Origin: CAYJBH01 sp964370765
Lineage (GTDB): Bacteria > Bacillota > Clostridia > Oscillospirales > Ruminococcaceae
Length of the DNA stretch: 64,000 nt
Assembly (NCBI GenBank): GCA_964370765.1
Contig: CAYJKW010000005.1
Location: 1-64,000, forward strand
Direction: 5' to 3'
Shown piece after piece: positions 45,844 to 53,738 of this stretch (its first letter is position 1; each line of letters starts with the position of its first letter). The notes below the pieces were generated by a model. It was not told the DNA's origin. It saw only the letters and a list, made by a program, of their open reading frames with translations, and did not search any database. A program made the position numbers and the translations under genes.

Positions 45844-47106
45844 ATTGATAGTAGTGTTAACACAATCATCGTAAAATTTTTGGACAATAGCATCGCAACG
45901 TTGTTGCGGTGTTTTGTTGTCTATAGCATAATCTCTACAATCACTATACAAGGGCTTGCGCCTCTCGTAGATGGCCTCAACACCATCTCGTAGCGACACA
46001 GGCCTACCCCTGCTACTAAGTTCACTAAGAGGCCTTATAACTTCGAAAACCATGCCGGCACGGCGTAGCCTTGCACGGTTTTGGCTGCGTTCTATCACCC
46101 CGCCACCGGTTATAATAATTGCTCCACGCTCCTCACAAGCTTCGGCTACAACCTCCGATTCAATATCCCTAAAATATTTTTCGCCATATTTTTCGAAAAT
46201 TTTTGGTATGGTCAATCCTACCTTTTGCGATATTATCTCATCAGTATCTATCATCTTCATAGATAACTTTTGCGCTATAAGTCTGCCAACTGTGTTTTTA
46301 CCACTACCCGGCATACCTATAAGAACAATATTTCCGGCCAATCTGCGATACTCGGCATATCTTTTGCCAAACTCTGAAAAACTTATTGGGGTATCGAAGA
46401 AAAGTGCAAAGGCCGCAACAGCCTGTGCAAATAACATACAGTCGCCACCTGCGGCCTTTAAGCCAAGGTTAGCGGCACGACTTACAATCTCGGTACGGTA
46501 GGGGTTTGCAATTAAATCCACAACAGCCTCTAAACGTTTAAATGATGCAAGATCTACCGGCATATCATCGGTGCGCCCCATAAGTCCTACGGGTGTAGAA
46601 TTTATGACTATATCTATATCTTCAATACGTTCAATATTATTATAGTTATACTCACCACTGCGTGACACCGTAACAACACTTTTAGCTCCAACTGCCTTTA
46701 GTGCCTCTACTGCCGTACCACCGGCACCACCACTACCAAGTACAGCGCATGATCTGCCCTTAACATCTATGCCATAAAAGTTAAGCATTGCAATAAAACC
46801 GATAAAGTCGGTATTATAGCCGTGCAGGTTACCGTCTCTGTTAAGTATCGTGTTAATACTGTTGCATCGCTTCGCAATAGTAGACAGGGTATTACAGTGT
46901 TTAATTACGTCTTTTTTGTATGGAATTGTAATATTTAAAGAATGGAAATTTCTGCTCGAAAAAAAGTTATCTAGTTCATTAGGCTGCAACTCAAAAAGTT
47001 GATAGTGGGGATTTCCAAGCAGTTTATGTATTAACGGGGAGTGGCTGTGTGATAACTTTTCTCCTATTAATCCTACGGTTAAATCGCTATAATGGTTATC
47101 TATCAT
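45817..47106 (-). CDS. aroEK: Shikimate dehydrogenase-shikimate kinase fusion
   Basis: A 429-residue fusion for steps four and five of the shikimate pathway. AroE part (about 1-255): SHSHSP substrate site, catalytic Lys64 (PYKK), Asp100 (NTD) and NADP loop GSGGAGG (124-130). AroK part (about 258-429): P-loop GMPGSGK with Lys270, DTDE (287-290), Arg313 in FRDIE and GGG 334-336. The residue after the P-loop Lys is Asn271 where Ser or Thr is usual; Thr272 follows. Order in the protein matches order of reactions. Its start overlaps the aroC stop by four bases. Confidence 0.93.
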   Translation of the reverse strand: MIDNHYSDLTVGLIGEKLSHSHSPLIHKLLGNPHYQLFELQPNELDNFFSSRNFHSLNITIPYKKDVIKHCNTLSTIAKRCNSINTILNRDGNLHGYNTDFIGFIAMLNFYGIDVKGRSCAVLGSGGAGGTAVEALKAVGAKSVVTVSRSGEYNYNNIERIEDIDIVINSTPVGLMGRTDDMPVDLASFKRLEAVVDLIANPYRTEIVSRAANLGLKAAGGDCMLFAQAVAAFALFFDTPISFSEFGKRYAEYRRLAGNIVLIGMPGSGKNTVGRLIAQKLSMKMIDTDEIISQKVGLTIPKIFEKYGEKYFRDIESEVVAEACEERGAIIITGGGVIERSQNRARLRRAGMVFEVIRPLSELSSRGRPVSLRDGVEAIYERRKPLYSDCRDYAIDNKTPQQRCDAIVQKFYDDCVNTTINLGEFAKLV

Positions 47107-48194
47107 AACGCCCCCTTATCACTACTTGATAGTATAAGGTCAAGCAGTACACACGCAGCGGCAGCCTCAACTACTGGCACTGCACGCAGTACAATACAGG
47201 GATCGTGTCTACCACGAACATTAAGAGTCTGCTGTTCACCTTTTCTAAGATTTAATGTTTGTTGCTCTACCGATATAGAGGGAGTAGGCTTAAACCCAAC
47301 TCTGAATATTATCGGTGCACCGGTAGTTATGCCGCCTAGAACACCACCGGCATTATTTGTTATTGGCATAGGTTTACCATCTATTAATGCGTAGCTGTCG
47401 TTATGTTCACTACCCCTCATACTGCAGGCGTTAAATCCAGCACCAAACTCAAGTCCGCGAACGGCAGGTACACCAAATATTACCTTTGCAATCGCACTTT
47501 CTACCCCATCGTATATAGGGTTTCCAATACCTGCAGGTATGCCTGTAATGGCACATTCTACAACACCACCCACAGAGTCGCCTTGTGAATGTGCGGCCTG
47601 TATTGCTCGATCCATATCAGATGCACGGGAATCATTTATTGTTGGGAATGTTTTGCTTTTTAAGCTTTCCAACAGTGATGCATCTATTGCCTGTGGATTG
47701 AACCGCTCGTCATCAATTCCTGCACAGCTGCTTATATGTGCCGTTATCGTTATACCTTTGCGCGCCAGTATCTGAATGGCTACAGCACCGGCAAAACATA
47801 ATGGAAGTGTTAGACGACCGGAAAAATGCCCGCCGCCGGTAGGGTCGGGGTTTTTATACCGTTGTCTTGCAGTAAGATCTGCATGGGAAGGGCGTGGGGT
47901 GTCCCACAATTCGCTGTAAGCTCCGGGATTTGTATTAGAGTTATGAAAAATTGCTGCAAGTGGAGCACCGCAGCTTGCACCGGATACAAGTCCGGAAAGT
48001 ATTTCCGGTTTATCGGCCTCCTTGCGAGGGGTAGAATGTTTTTTACCACCCTGTCGCCGTTTTAAAAACAGTTCAATCTCCTCAACGCTTATAGGCTCAC
48101 CGGACGGCACTCCATCTATAACAACGCCAAGTCCGGCAGAGTGAGACTGCCCAAATATCTGAACCTTATAAATATCACCGAAGTTAGATGACAT
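47103..48194 (-). CDS. aroC: Chorismate synthase
   Basis: A 363-residue FMN-dependent lyase making chorismate from EPSP, the last common step. Visible family features are FGQSHSAGLGVVIDG at the start, the GGHFSGRLT segment, HSQGDSVGGVVE and the SNAGG-like NNAGGVLGGITTG. Normal length. It overlaps the aroA stop by 11 bp and the aroEK start by 4 bp. Confidence 0.96.
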   Translation of the reverse strand: MSSNFGDIYKVQIFGQSHSAGLGVVIDGVPSGEPISVEEIELFLKRRQGGKKHSTPRKEADKPEILSGLVSGASCGAPLAAIFHNSNTNPGAYSELWDTPRPSHADLTARQRYKNPDPTGGGHFSGRLTLPLCFAGAVAIQILARKGITITAHISSCAGIDDERFNPQAIDASLLESLKSKTFPTINDSRASDMDRAIQAAHSQGDSVGGVVECAITGIPAGIGNPIYDGVESAIAKVIFGVPAVRGLEFGAGFNACSMRGSEHNDSYALIDGKPMPITNNAGGVLGGITTGAPIIFRVGFKPTPSISVEQQTLNLRKGEQQTLNVRGRHDPCIVLRAVPVVEAAAACVLLDLILSSSDKGAL

Positions 48195-49467
48195 CTACTT
48201 TACCTCCAAGTTTTGTTAGATCGTTATAAAAATTAGGATAAGATTTTTCTACCGCTTTAGCATCCTCAATCACAACAGGTTCCTGTGCAAAACAACCAGC
48301 AACCGCAGCCGCCATTGCAATACGATGGTCGTTATGGGAGTTAACGGTCCCCCCTTTTAGTCCGCCACCTTTTATTACGATTGTATCGTTTTCAACCTTT
48401 GCCTCACCACCAAGCGAGTTGATAAGATCTGCAGTGGTAGCCAATCGGTCACTTTCCTTTAACTTTAGTCTGCCACCACCGGTTAGTATGGTGTTACCCT
48501 CGGAGGCGGCACCTACTACAGCAAGTATTGGGGCAAGGTCTGGGCATTGACTTAAATCAATAGCAATACCTTTAAGATTACCTTTCTTTACGGTGATAGA
48601 GCATAGTTTGTTCTGTGTAACATAAGATACATCCGCACCAAAACTTTTAAGCAGCTTCAAAATTACCATATCGCCTTGATTTGTGTTAGGGAACTTTAGT
48701 GCATCAACGGTAATATCACCACATATTGCACCGGCACAAAGCCAAAATGCAGAATTTGACCAATCCCCCTCAGCGTATATTTCGCCAGGTGATTTATATC
48801 GTTGCCCACCATCTATACTAAACCCTGCAGGAACACTATCTATACTAACACCAAAGCTTTTAAGTGTTGCAATAGTCATATTAACATATGGTGCAGACTC
48901 AAGCTTTGTTGTAAGCCTTATCTTACTGCTCTTTTTTAGTAACGGCAATGCAAATAGCAACCCACTAATAAACTGTGAGCTAACATCGCCGGCAATTTCA
49001 TATGTTCCGGGCTTAAGATGGCCGCTTAAAGTAAAGGGAAGAGTATCGTCACTAAAGCTAACGCCATGTTGTTTCATGCAGGAAAGCAATGGCTCCATTG
49101 GGCGGCTTGAAAGGCGTCCCTTACCCTCAAATGTGACATTAGAATAATTTGCAGCCGCAACAGGGGTTAATAGCCTAAGGGTAGTTCCACTTTCGTTACA
49201 GTCACATATCGGGCGTGACGGCTTGTTTTGTCCGGAGGCTACCGAGATAATATAACCCTCCTCGACCTGTTCCGCCTCTATGTTTGCGGCAAGTGAGTTA
49301 AGGCAGGATACCGTTGCAACGATATCTGCCGATAGTGTATTACAGTGTATCTTTACCGGATCATCGCATAATGATGCAGCAATAATAGCACGGTGTAGAT
49401 CCGACTTAGAGGAGATAGCTCTAATAGTGCCGGAAAGCGTAGCCGGCTGTACAGTAGCAAGACTCAT
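48184..49467 (-). CDS. aroA: 5-enolpyruvylshikimate-3-phosphate synthase
   Basis: A 427-residue enzyme joining shikimate 3-phosphate and phosphoenolpyruvate. Residues for substrate binding are Lys21, Ser22 and Arg26 (SSKSDLHR), the NESGTTLRLL loop, RPMEPL and KESDRLA. The usual NAGTA-type Gly loop reads NESGTTLR, a form typical of Firmicutes; effect on glyphosate response cannot be judged by eye. GGAGG precedes the ATG, which overlaps the aroB stop (TAATG). Confidence 0.95.
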   Translation of the reverse strand: MSLATVQPATLSGTIRAISSKSDLHRAIIAASLCDDPVKIHCNTLSADIVATVSCLNSLAANIEAEQVEEGYIISVASGQNKPSRPICDCNESGTTLRLLTPVAAANYSNVTFEGKGRLSSRPMEPLLSCMKQHGVSFSDDTLPFTLSGHLKPGTYEIAGDVSSQFISGLLFALPLLKKSSKIRLTTKLESAPYVNMTIATLKSFGVSIDSVPAGFSIDGGQRYKSPGEIYAEGDWSNSAFWLCAGAICGDITVDALKFPNTNQGDMVILKLLKSFGADVSYVTQNKLCSITVKKGNLKGIAIDLSQCPDLAPILAVVGAASEGNTILTGGGRLKLKESDRLATTADLINSLGGEAKVENDTIVIKGGGLKGGTVNSHNDHRIAMAAAVAGCFAQEPVVIEDAKAVEKSYPNFYNDLTKLGGKVDVI

Positions 49468-50516
49468 TAATTACATTCCTCCAAGAAACTGGCTACATCG
49501 GATAGTTCAATATTATGTAAAAAAGCATCACCGATATCTTTTATAAGTGCAAAATTAAGGCTTGTCTTTCTAACCTTCTTGTCACCTGCAATATGTGGAA
49601 TAAGTAGCTGCATTGGGTAGGGTAGGGAATAGTCTATGCCTTGTGCAGTAAGTGCAGATTCGATACGTGCAGTGACACCCTTTTTTGTTAAATCTACTGC
49701 TTCGCTACATCTAAGGATTGCCACCATACCGGCTGCTACTGCAAGGCCGTGTGCAACGGTATAGCCACTCTGTGCCTCTATCGCATGGCCAAGTGTGTGC
49801 CCTAAGTTTAGAAGCTGACGAAGGCCGTTATCATGTTCATCCTGCTCCACATAGTGTTTTTTAACAAGTAATGAGCGCTCGATAATATATTTATAATCAT
49901 CGATACCTATAGGATTTAAGAAGAAATTAAATAGCTCCTCATCCAATAGTGCACCGGATTTTATAGCCTCTACAATACCGTTTTGAAGATCTGCCGGTGG
50001 TAACGTTTTAAACAGTAGAGTGTCGATCATAACAAGGTGGGGTGGATAAAAGGCACCTACATTGTTTTTTTGTCCGGCATGATCTATAGCTGTTTTACCG
50101 CCGATTGATGCATCAACAGCTGCAAGAAAGGAGGTGGCAATGGTTGCATAGGGCATACCGCGTAGATAACAACTTGCAGCAAAACCTGTAAGGTCTGAAA
50201 CGACACCACCACCCAGCGCAACAAGTAAATCCCCTTTGTTTATTGAGTTCTCTGATAAAAAAGACAAAAGTTTTTCTAACGTTAAAAGTGATTTACTATG
50301 TTCTCCCGCAGGGAAAATATAATGTTTGACATCAAACCCAGACAAGGCTAAACTACTAGACAAAGAGTCAAGGTATAGTGGAGCAACATTGCTATCTGTA
50401 ACAATTACTACCTTAGAAGGTTTAAAAAGATCAGCAGCTATTTCTCCAAACGTTGAAAGAACTCCACTATCTAAAACTATGTCATATTTTAGTGACGTAT
50501 TTACTGAAATTATCAT
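49467..50516 (-). CDS. aroB: 3-dehydroquinate synthase
   Basis: A 349-residue NAD- and metal-dependent enzyme for step two of the shikimate pathway. The NAD site GGGVVSDLTGFAASCYLRG, KTAIDHAGQKNNVGAFYPP and the metal-binding NLGHTLGHAIEA are all present. Length normal. It overlaps tyrA by four bases (ATGA), with AAAGGA upstream. Confidence 0.96.
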   Translation of the reverse strand: MIISVNTSLKYDIVLDSGVLSTFGEIAADLFKPSKVVIVTDSNVAPLYLDSLSSSLALSGFDVKHYIFPAGEHSKSLLTLEKLLSFLSENSINKGDLLVALGGGVVSDLTGFAASCYLRGMPYATIATSFLAAVDASIGGKTAIDHAGQKNNVGAFYPPHLVMIDTLLFKTLPPADLQNGIVEAIKSGALLDEELFNFFLNPIGIDDYKYIIERSLLVKKHYVEQDEHDNGLRQLLNLGHTLGHAIEAQSGYTVAHGLAVAAGMVAILRCSEAVDLTKKGVTARIESALTAQGIDYSLPYPMQLLIPHIAGDKKVRKTSLNFALIKDIGDAFLHNIELSDVASFLEECN

Positions 50517-51358
50517 TGATGTCCTTTCTTTGAGCGTAGCTTCATCTCGTTACCCTTTGATAGTAGACTGTGCAACCCATCTTTGTCGGATGCAGCTAGT
50601 TTTTGCTTAAACTGCAAAAGTATATCCTCATAGCAGGCGATATCCTGCAAAAGGTTATCTCTATTATTAATCATAAGCTCACTCCACATGTCGGCAGATA
50701 ATTCGGAAACACGTGACAAATCTCTGAACGATCCTGCAGAGAAACCTATATGCTTTTGAGATTTATTATTCTGTACATAGCTACTTGACAGTATATGTGC
50801 AAGCTGTGATGTATAGGAAAGCATTGCATCATGCTCATCAGGGGTGCATATAACAATTTTTTTGAATTTTAGATCATATGTTAGCTGTTTAACTATTTCT
50901 ATTGCCTCGTCACTCGTACCGTTATCCCTACATATTATCATGGATGCTCCATCGAATAATGTGGAGGATGAGTGCCTATAGCCACTGCTTGTACGCCCTT
51001 GCATCGGGTGTGTGCCTATAAAACAGTGCCCGGCGTTTGCACATAGTTCTGTAAGTGATGCGCATATTCCTCGTTTATTACCACATATATCGATAATAAC
51101 TGCACCCTTGGTGAAATTTTGAATATTATCGGTGATAAATTTAATAGTATCTGATTCGTAAAGGGCCACAATGTAGATATCACAGGAAATGCTTGTATTC
51201 CACTCTTTGCAGATAACACCATCCTTTGTTGCTTGGGAAATCGATTCTTGGTTGATATCATATCCATAACAACTGTGTCCGGACGCTGTTGCAGCCTTTG
51301 CAATAGAGCCGCCAATAAGGCCCAAACCTATAATTGCAATACGTTTTTTAGAACTCAA
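50513..51358 (-). CDS. tyrA: Prephenate dehydrogenase
   Basis: A 281-residue NAD(P)-dependent enzyme making 4-hydroxyphenylpyruvate from prephenate for tyrosine. The dinucleotide fold starts GLGLIGGSIAKA; the catalytic region has GTHPMQGRTSSGY. There is no chorismate mutase or ACT domain, so both prephenate formation and feedback by tyrosine must be provided otherwise. The start is TTG, supported by GGGAGG seven bases upstream. It overlaps aroF by 11 bp. Confidence 0.92.
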   Translation of the reverse strand: MSSKKRIAIIGLGLIGGSIAKAATASGHSCYGYDINQESISQATKDGVICKEWNTSISCDIYIVALYESDTIKFITDNIQNFTKGAVIIDICGNKRGICASLTELCANAGHCFIGTHPMQGRTSSGYRHSSSTLFDGASMIICRDNGTSDEAIEIVKQLTYDLKFKKIVICTPDEHDAMLSYTSQLAHILSSSYVQNNKSQKHIGFSAGSFRDLSRVSELSADMWSELMINNRDNLLQDIACYEDILLQFKQKLAASDKDGLHSLLSKGNEMKLRSKKGHQ

Positions 51359-52355
51359 CGATTACCTCCCGAACTTTACTTACCTGCTCGGAAATTTTAT
51401 TAAATTCGGCTGGTGTTACCGACTGTGCACCATCACAAAGAGCTAGTTCCGGTGCATTATGCACCTCTATTATAAGTCCGTCAGCGCCTGCAGCAGTAGC
51501 GGCAAGTGCCATTGAACGTACATATTTTGATGTTCCAAGAGCATGGCTTGGGTCGACAATAACAGGTAGATGACTGTGTGCCTTAATATAAGGTATTGCT
51601 GATAAATCCAGAGTATTACGGAATGCTGTTTCATAGGTCCTTATGCCACGCTCACAGAGTATAACGTTTCTATTACCCTCGGAAAGTATATATTCGGCAC
51701 TCATCAGCAGCTCTTCGATGGTACTGGAAAGTCCACGCTTTAACAATACAGGTTTATCACTACGCCCAAGTTCACGTAACATCTCAAAATTTTGCATATT
51801 ACGTGCTCCAACCTGTATCATATCAACATCTTTAAAAAGAGGAAGGTGTGCTGTGTTAAGCACTTCGGATACAACCGGTAATGCACTGGCTTTACCTGCA
51901 TTTGTCAATAGTGCAAGCCCATCCTCTTTTAGTCCTTGAAATGCATATGGCGAGGTACGGGGTTTAAAGGCACCACCCCTAAGCATACCTGCGCCGGATG
52001 ATTTTACTGTAGTTGCAACCTCTTTCATCTGCTCTTCAGATTCTACCGAGCAAGGTCCGGCAATTATTGTAAAGTTACCACCTCCAAAGGCGGCATCACC
52101 AACACGAACAATAGTATCTTGGGGATGAAACTTACGATTTGCAAGCTTAAAGGGTTCACTCACACGCCTTACGGTTTCTACAATCGGAAGAGCTTCTAGG
52201 TGCCCTATGTCAATTCGAGATGTGTCGCCAACTAACCCTACAACAATACTATCGGAACCGGTACTTATATCTAACCGAATATCCTGCGCAGTTAGCCAAT
52301 TCTTTAACGACTCGAAGTTATTGTTATCGGTAGCTTTATTAAGTACAATTATCAT
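51348..52355 (-). CDS. aroF: 3-deoxy-7-phosphoheptulonate synthase (type I beta, FBL-domain form)
   Basis: A 335-residue DAHP synthase, the entry of the shikimate pathway. Residues 1-70 form a ferredoxin-like regulatory domain, followed by the KDO8P-synthase-like barrel with IIAGPCSVES, RGGAFKPRTSPYAFQG and DPSHALG. This Thermotoga-type form is usually feedback-inhibited through the N-terminal domain by Tyr/Phe. First gene of the aroF-tyrA-aroB-aroA-aroC-aroEK operon, with a 40-nt leader. Confidence 0.94.
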   Translation of the reverse strand: MIIVLNKATDNNNFESLKNWLTAQDIRLDISTGSDSIVVGLVGDTSRIDIGHLEALPIVETVRRVSEPFKLANRKFHPQDTIVRVGDAAFGGGNFTIIAGPCSVESEEQMKEVATTVKSSGAGMLRGGAFKPRTSPYAFQGLKEDGLALLTNAGKASALPVVSEVLNTAHLPLFKDVDMIQVGARNMQNFEMLRELGRSDKPVLLKRGLSSTIEELLMSAEYILSEGNRNVILCERGIRTYETAFRNTLDLSAIPYIKAHSHLPVIVDPSHALGTSKYVRSMALAATAAGADGLIIEVHNAPELALCDGAQSVTPAEFNKISEQVSKVREVIVEF

Positions 52356-52400
52356 TAAAAGCCTTTCTGTATATTGTTATAAATAGTAAATCTAAATTTT

Positions 52401-52429
52401 ATTATAACAAAAAAATTGTTTTTTTTCAA
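52401..52429 (-). promoter_or_regulatory. Promoter of the aro operon
   Basis: Minus strand TTGAAA (52429-52424), 17-bp spacer, TATAAT (52406-52401). The short leader shows no T-box or terminator-like structure. Confidence 0.8.
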
Positions 52430-52444
52430 TAACCTACTCATAAA

Positions 52445-52494
52445 AATAAAATGCCATATCCTCTGCTTAATTGTAGAAGGTATGACATTTTATT
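52445..52494 (-). terminator. Terminator after the small peptide gene
   Basis: An imperfect 22-bp stem (52445-52466 with 52473-52494; two mismatches, two G-T pairs) with a 6-nt TTAATT loop. On the minus strand it is followed by ATTTTA-type T-rich sequence. It lies 26 bp after the stop of the small gene. Confidence 0.7.
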
Positions 52495-52519
52495 ATATGA
52501 TTTTTAGCTATAGAAGTTA

Positions 52520-52699
52520 TTATGAGCAGGTACTGTCGAAATAATCGTGACCCAACCCATTGTTATTAGCAGGATTATGATTACAATGACCATAGCCATT
52601 ACCGTTTGGGTTACCGTTTGGGTTACCGCGATGTGTGTCACTAAGTCTTACCGTCTCCATCTTAGGTGTAGTCCAGTTCTTTTTTACACTCTTATCCAT
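52520..52699 (-). CDS. Small Gly/Asn/His-rich peptide, possible RiPP-like precursor
   Basis: A 59-residue product. The first 20 residues (WTTPKMETVRLSDTHRG region) look like leader peptides of the W/Y-x-x-P-x-M-E type found on small exported or modified peptides; the rest is rich in Gly, Asn and His, with a duplicated GNPN unit and two Cys. No hydrophobic signal peptide. The gene is well set up: promoter at 52757-52785, GGAGAG six bases before the second ATG (52699; the first ATG at 52705 is too close to it) and a terminator. No maturation enzyme, protease or exporter gene lies near. I do not recognise a family and assign no function. Confidence 0.62.
   Translation of the reverse strand: MDKSVKKNWTTPKMETVRLSDTHRGNPNGNPNGNGYGHCNHNPANNNGLGHDYFDSTCS
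52601..52624 (-). repeat. Exact 12-bp tandem repeat in the small peptide gene
   Basis: Two identical 12-bp copies (52601-52612 and 52613-52624) encode the doubled GNPN unit of the Gly/Asn-rich half. Confidence 0.9.
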
Positions 52700-52756
52700 C
52701 GTCATCTCTCCAATTAATATTTTAAAACTTGTAATAGATAATTAATCTATGCATTA

Positions 52757-52785
52757 ATAATAACAGAATGAACATAAACTATCAA
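52757..52785 (-). promoter_or_regulatory. Promoter of the small peptide gene
   Basis: Minus strand TTGATA (52785-52780), 17-bp spacer, TATTAT (52762-52757); leader about 50 nt. Confidence 0.7.
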
Positions 52786-52830
52786 CCTTTATAACAATAT
52801 TGTTAGTAATTACGTTCATCTTTAACAATA

Positions 52831-52862
52831 TGATGGGCTGTGCAGTTACACACAGCCCATCA
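52831..52862 (-). terminator. Terminator after the small lipoprotein gene
   Basis: A perfect 12-bp stem (52831-52842 with 52851-52862) and an 8-nt loop, 13 bp past the stop of the minus-strand gene at 52876. The T tract that follows is weak. Confidence 0.72.
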
Positions 52863-52875
52863 TAATCTTTAAATC

Positions 52876-53406
52876 TTAACCGTATTCATAGTCCGGTGCA
52901 TTGTCTTTGTATCTTAATATTATTCGTCCATCGTTTGTAAAATCAATTTCTGGGAAAATCCATCCGTCACCACTTTTATCCTCGTTATCATATGCTCGAA
53001 GGTCGAACATCTCACCCTCTTCGCCCTTTGGAACGGTTATCTGGGTAGTGTCACCGTTTGTGATCATATCATTTGAATATTCTTCTCCCCACTCCTGTGA
53101 TCCGGTTATAGAATACTGTAGGCCATAGATATCACTACCGGTTTGGTTATCAATCTCTATCTCGTACATATCCTCTGTCATCACACCTGATTTACTGGCC
53201 GCTAAATCATCCGAACTTGTATTGTTGGAGGTAGCTGTGTCGGATGTACCACCGCCTGTAGTAGGCTGAGAATCAACTACCTGTGAGGGTGTCACTGTAT
53301 CTGCCTGATTAACCGATTCTGTCATTGGAATATCTGTCTCGGCCTCCATACATCCGCTTAGTACCAATGCAGTACCTATAACTGCAATAGATAGTATTTT
53401 CTTCAT
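52876..53406 (-). CDS. Small lipoprotein of unknown function
   Basis: A 176-residue protein with a clear lipoprotein signal peptide ending LVLSGC (Cys19). A Thr/Ser/Asp/Asn-rich linker spans about residues 20-75, then a compact C-terminal domain of about 100 residues (YEIEIDNQTGSDIYGLQYSITGSQEW to FTNDGRIILRY) that looks like a beta-sandwich. I do not recognise the family; similar C-terminal pieces appear in other clostridial lipoproteins. It stands alone, between its own terminator and a non-coding stretch; no strong promoter hexamers are obvious upstream. Confidence 0.7.
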   Translation of the reverse strand: MKKILSIAVIGTALVLSGCMEAETDIPMTESVNQADTVTPSQVVDSQPTTGGGTSDTATSNNTSSDDLAASKSGVMTEDMYEIEIDNQTGSDIYGLQYSITGSQEWGEEYSNDMITNGDTTQITVPKGEEGEMFDLRAYDNEDKSGDGWIFPEIDFTNDGRIILRYKDNAPDYEYG

Positions 53407-53738
53407 GTTAATCCACGCTCCTAAATGAATTTTACATTGTACCGTTAGATGCAGGGTTTAATTTTTATTATGGGTGTTGTAATGGATTAACGCTTCTTAA
53501 CAGTTTTCCATCAAGTTTTGTAATCCGACCCATAGTAGTAACGACAAGCTTAGAATTACCGGTTACATTAACAGTTTGCCCTGTTGATATCTTTATTAAT
53601 ACCTGTAGTTATTACCGATAATGTTCACCTTTATCCTTTTTAACTGTCGGCACTATCCAACAGTTAAACCCCGCACCTAAATGGTACAGGGTTATTATGT
53701 GCCTTTAATTCAGCAATATTCACTTTTAAAAAATTTTT
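53407..53738. other. Intergenic stretch with a gene remnant
   Basis: These 332 bp between the small lipoprotein gene and lysC hold two open stretches in one minus-strand frame split by tandem stops (see 53468-53713), and a 9-bp inverted repeat (53639-53647 with 53660-53668, 12-nt loop) without a T tract. No clear promoter or terminator is seen. Confidence 0.5.
53468..53713 (-). pseudogene. Possible remnant of a coding gene
   Basis: In one minus-strand frame, about 30 codons (including YHLGAGFNCWIVPTVKKDKG) end in two adjacent TAA stops at 53614-53609, and the same frame then stays open for 46 codons (including STGQTVNVTGNSKLVVTTMG) to a TAA at 53468. The text looks like folded protein, yet neither part has a proper start codon with a ribosome site. 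This fits a decayed gene, but open stretches this short can also occur by chance. Confidence 0.3.

Noticed and set aside
45971..46501. 176-codon open frame antisense to aroEK
   Set aside because: Shadow of a well-conserved gene, with no promoter, ribosome site or recognisable product.
48683..49147. 154-codon open frame antisense to aroA
   Set aside because: Lies wholly inside a clear aroA frame; no independent coding evidence.
52520..52699. Lasso-peptide precursor
   Set aside because: The leader has a W..P and a Thr, but the core lacks Asp or Glu at ring position 7-9 after a plausible first residue, and no lasso protease or cyclase gene is in the window.
53639..53668. Hairpin as terminator for lysC
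   Set aside because: The 9-bp stem has a 12-nt loop, and on the minus strand it is followed by As, not Ts.
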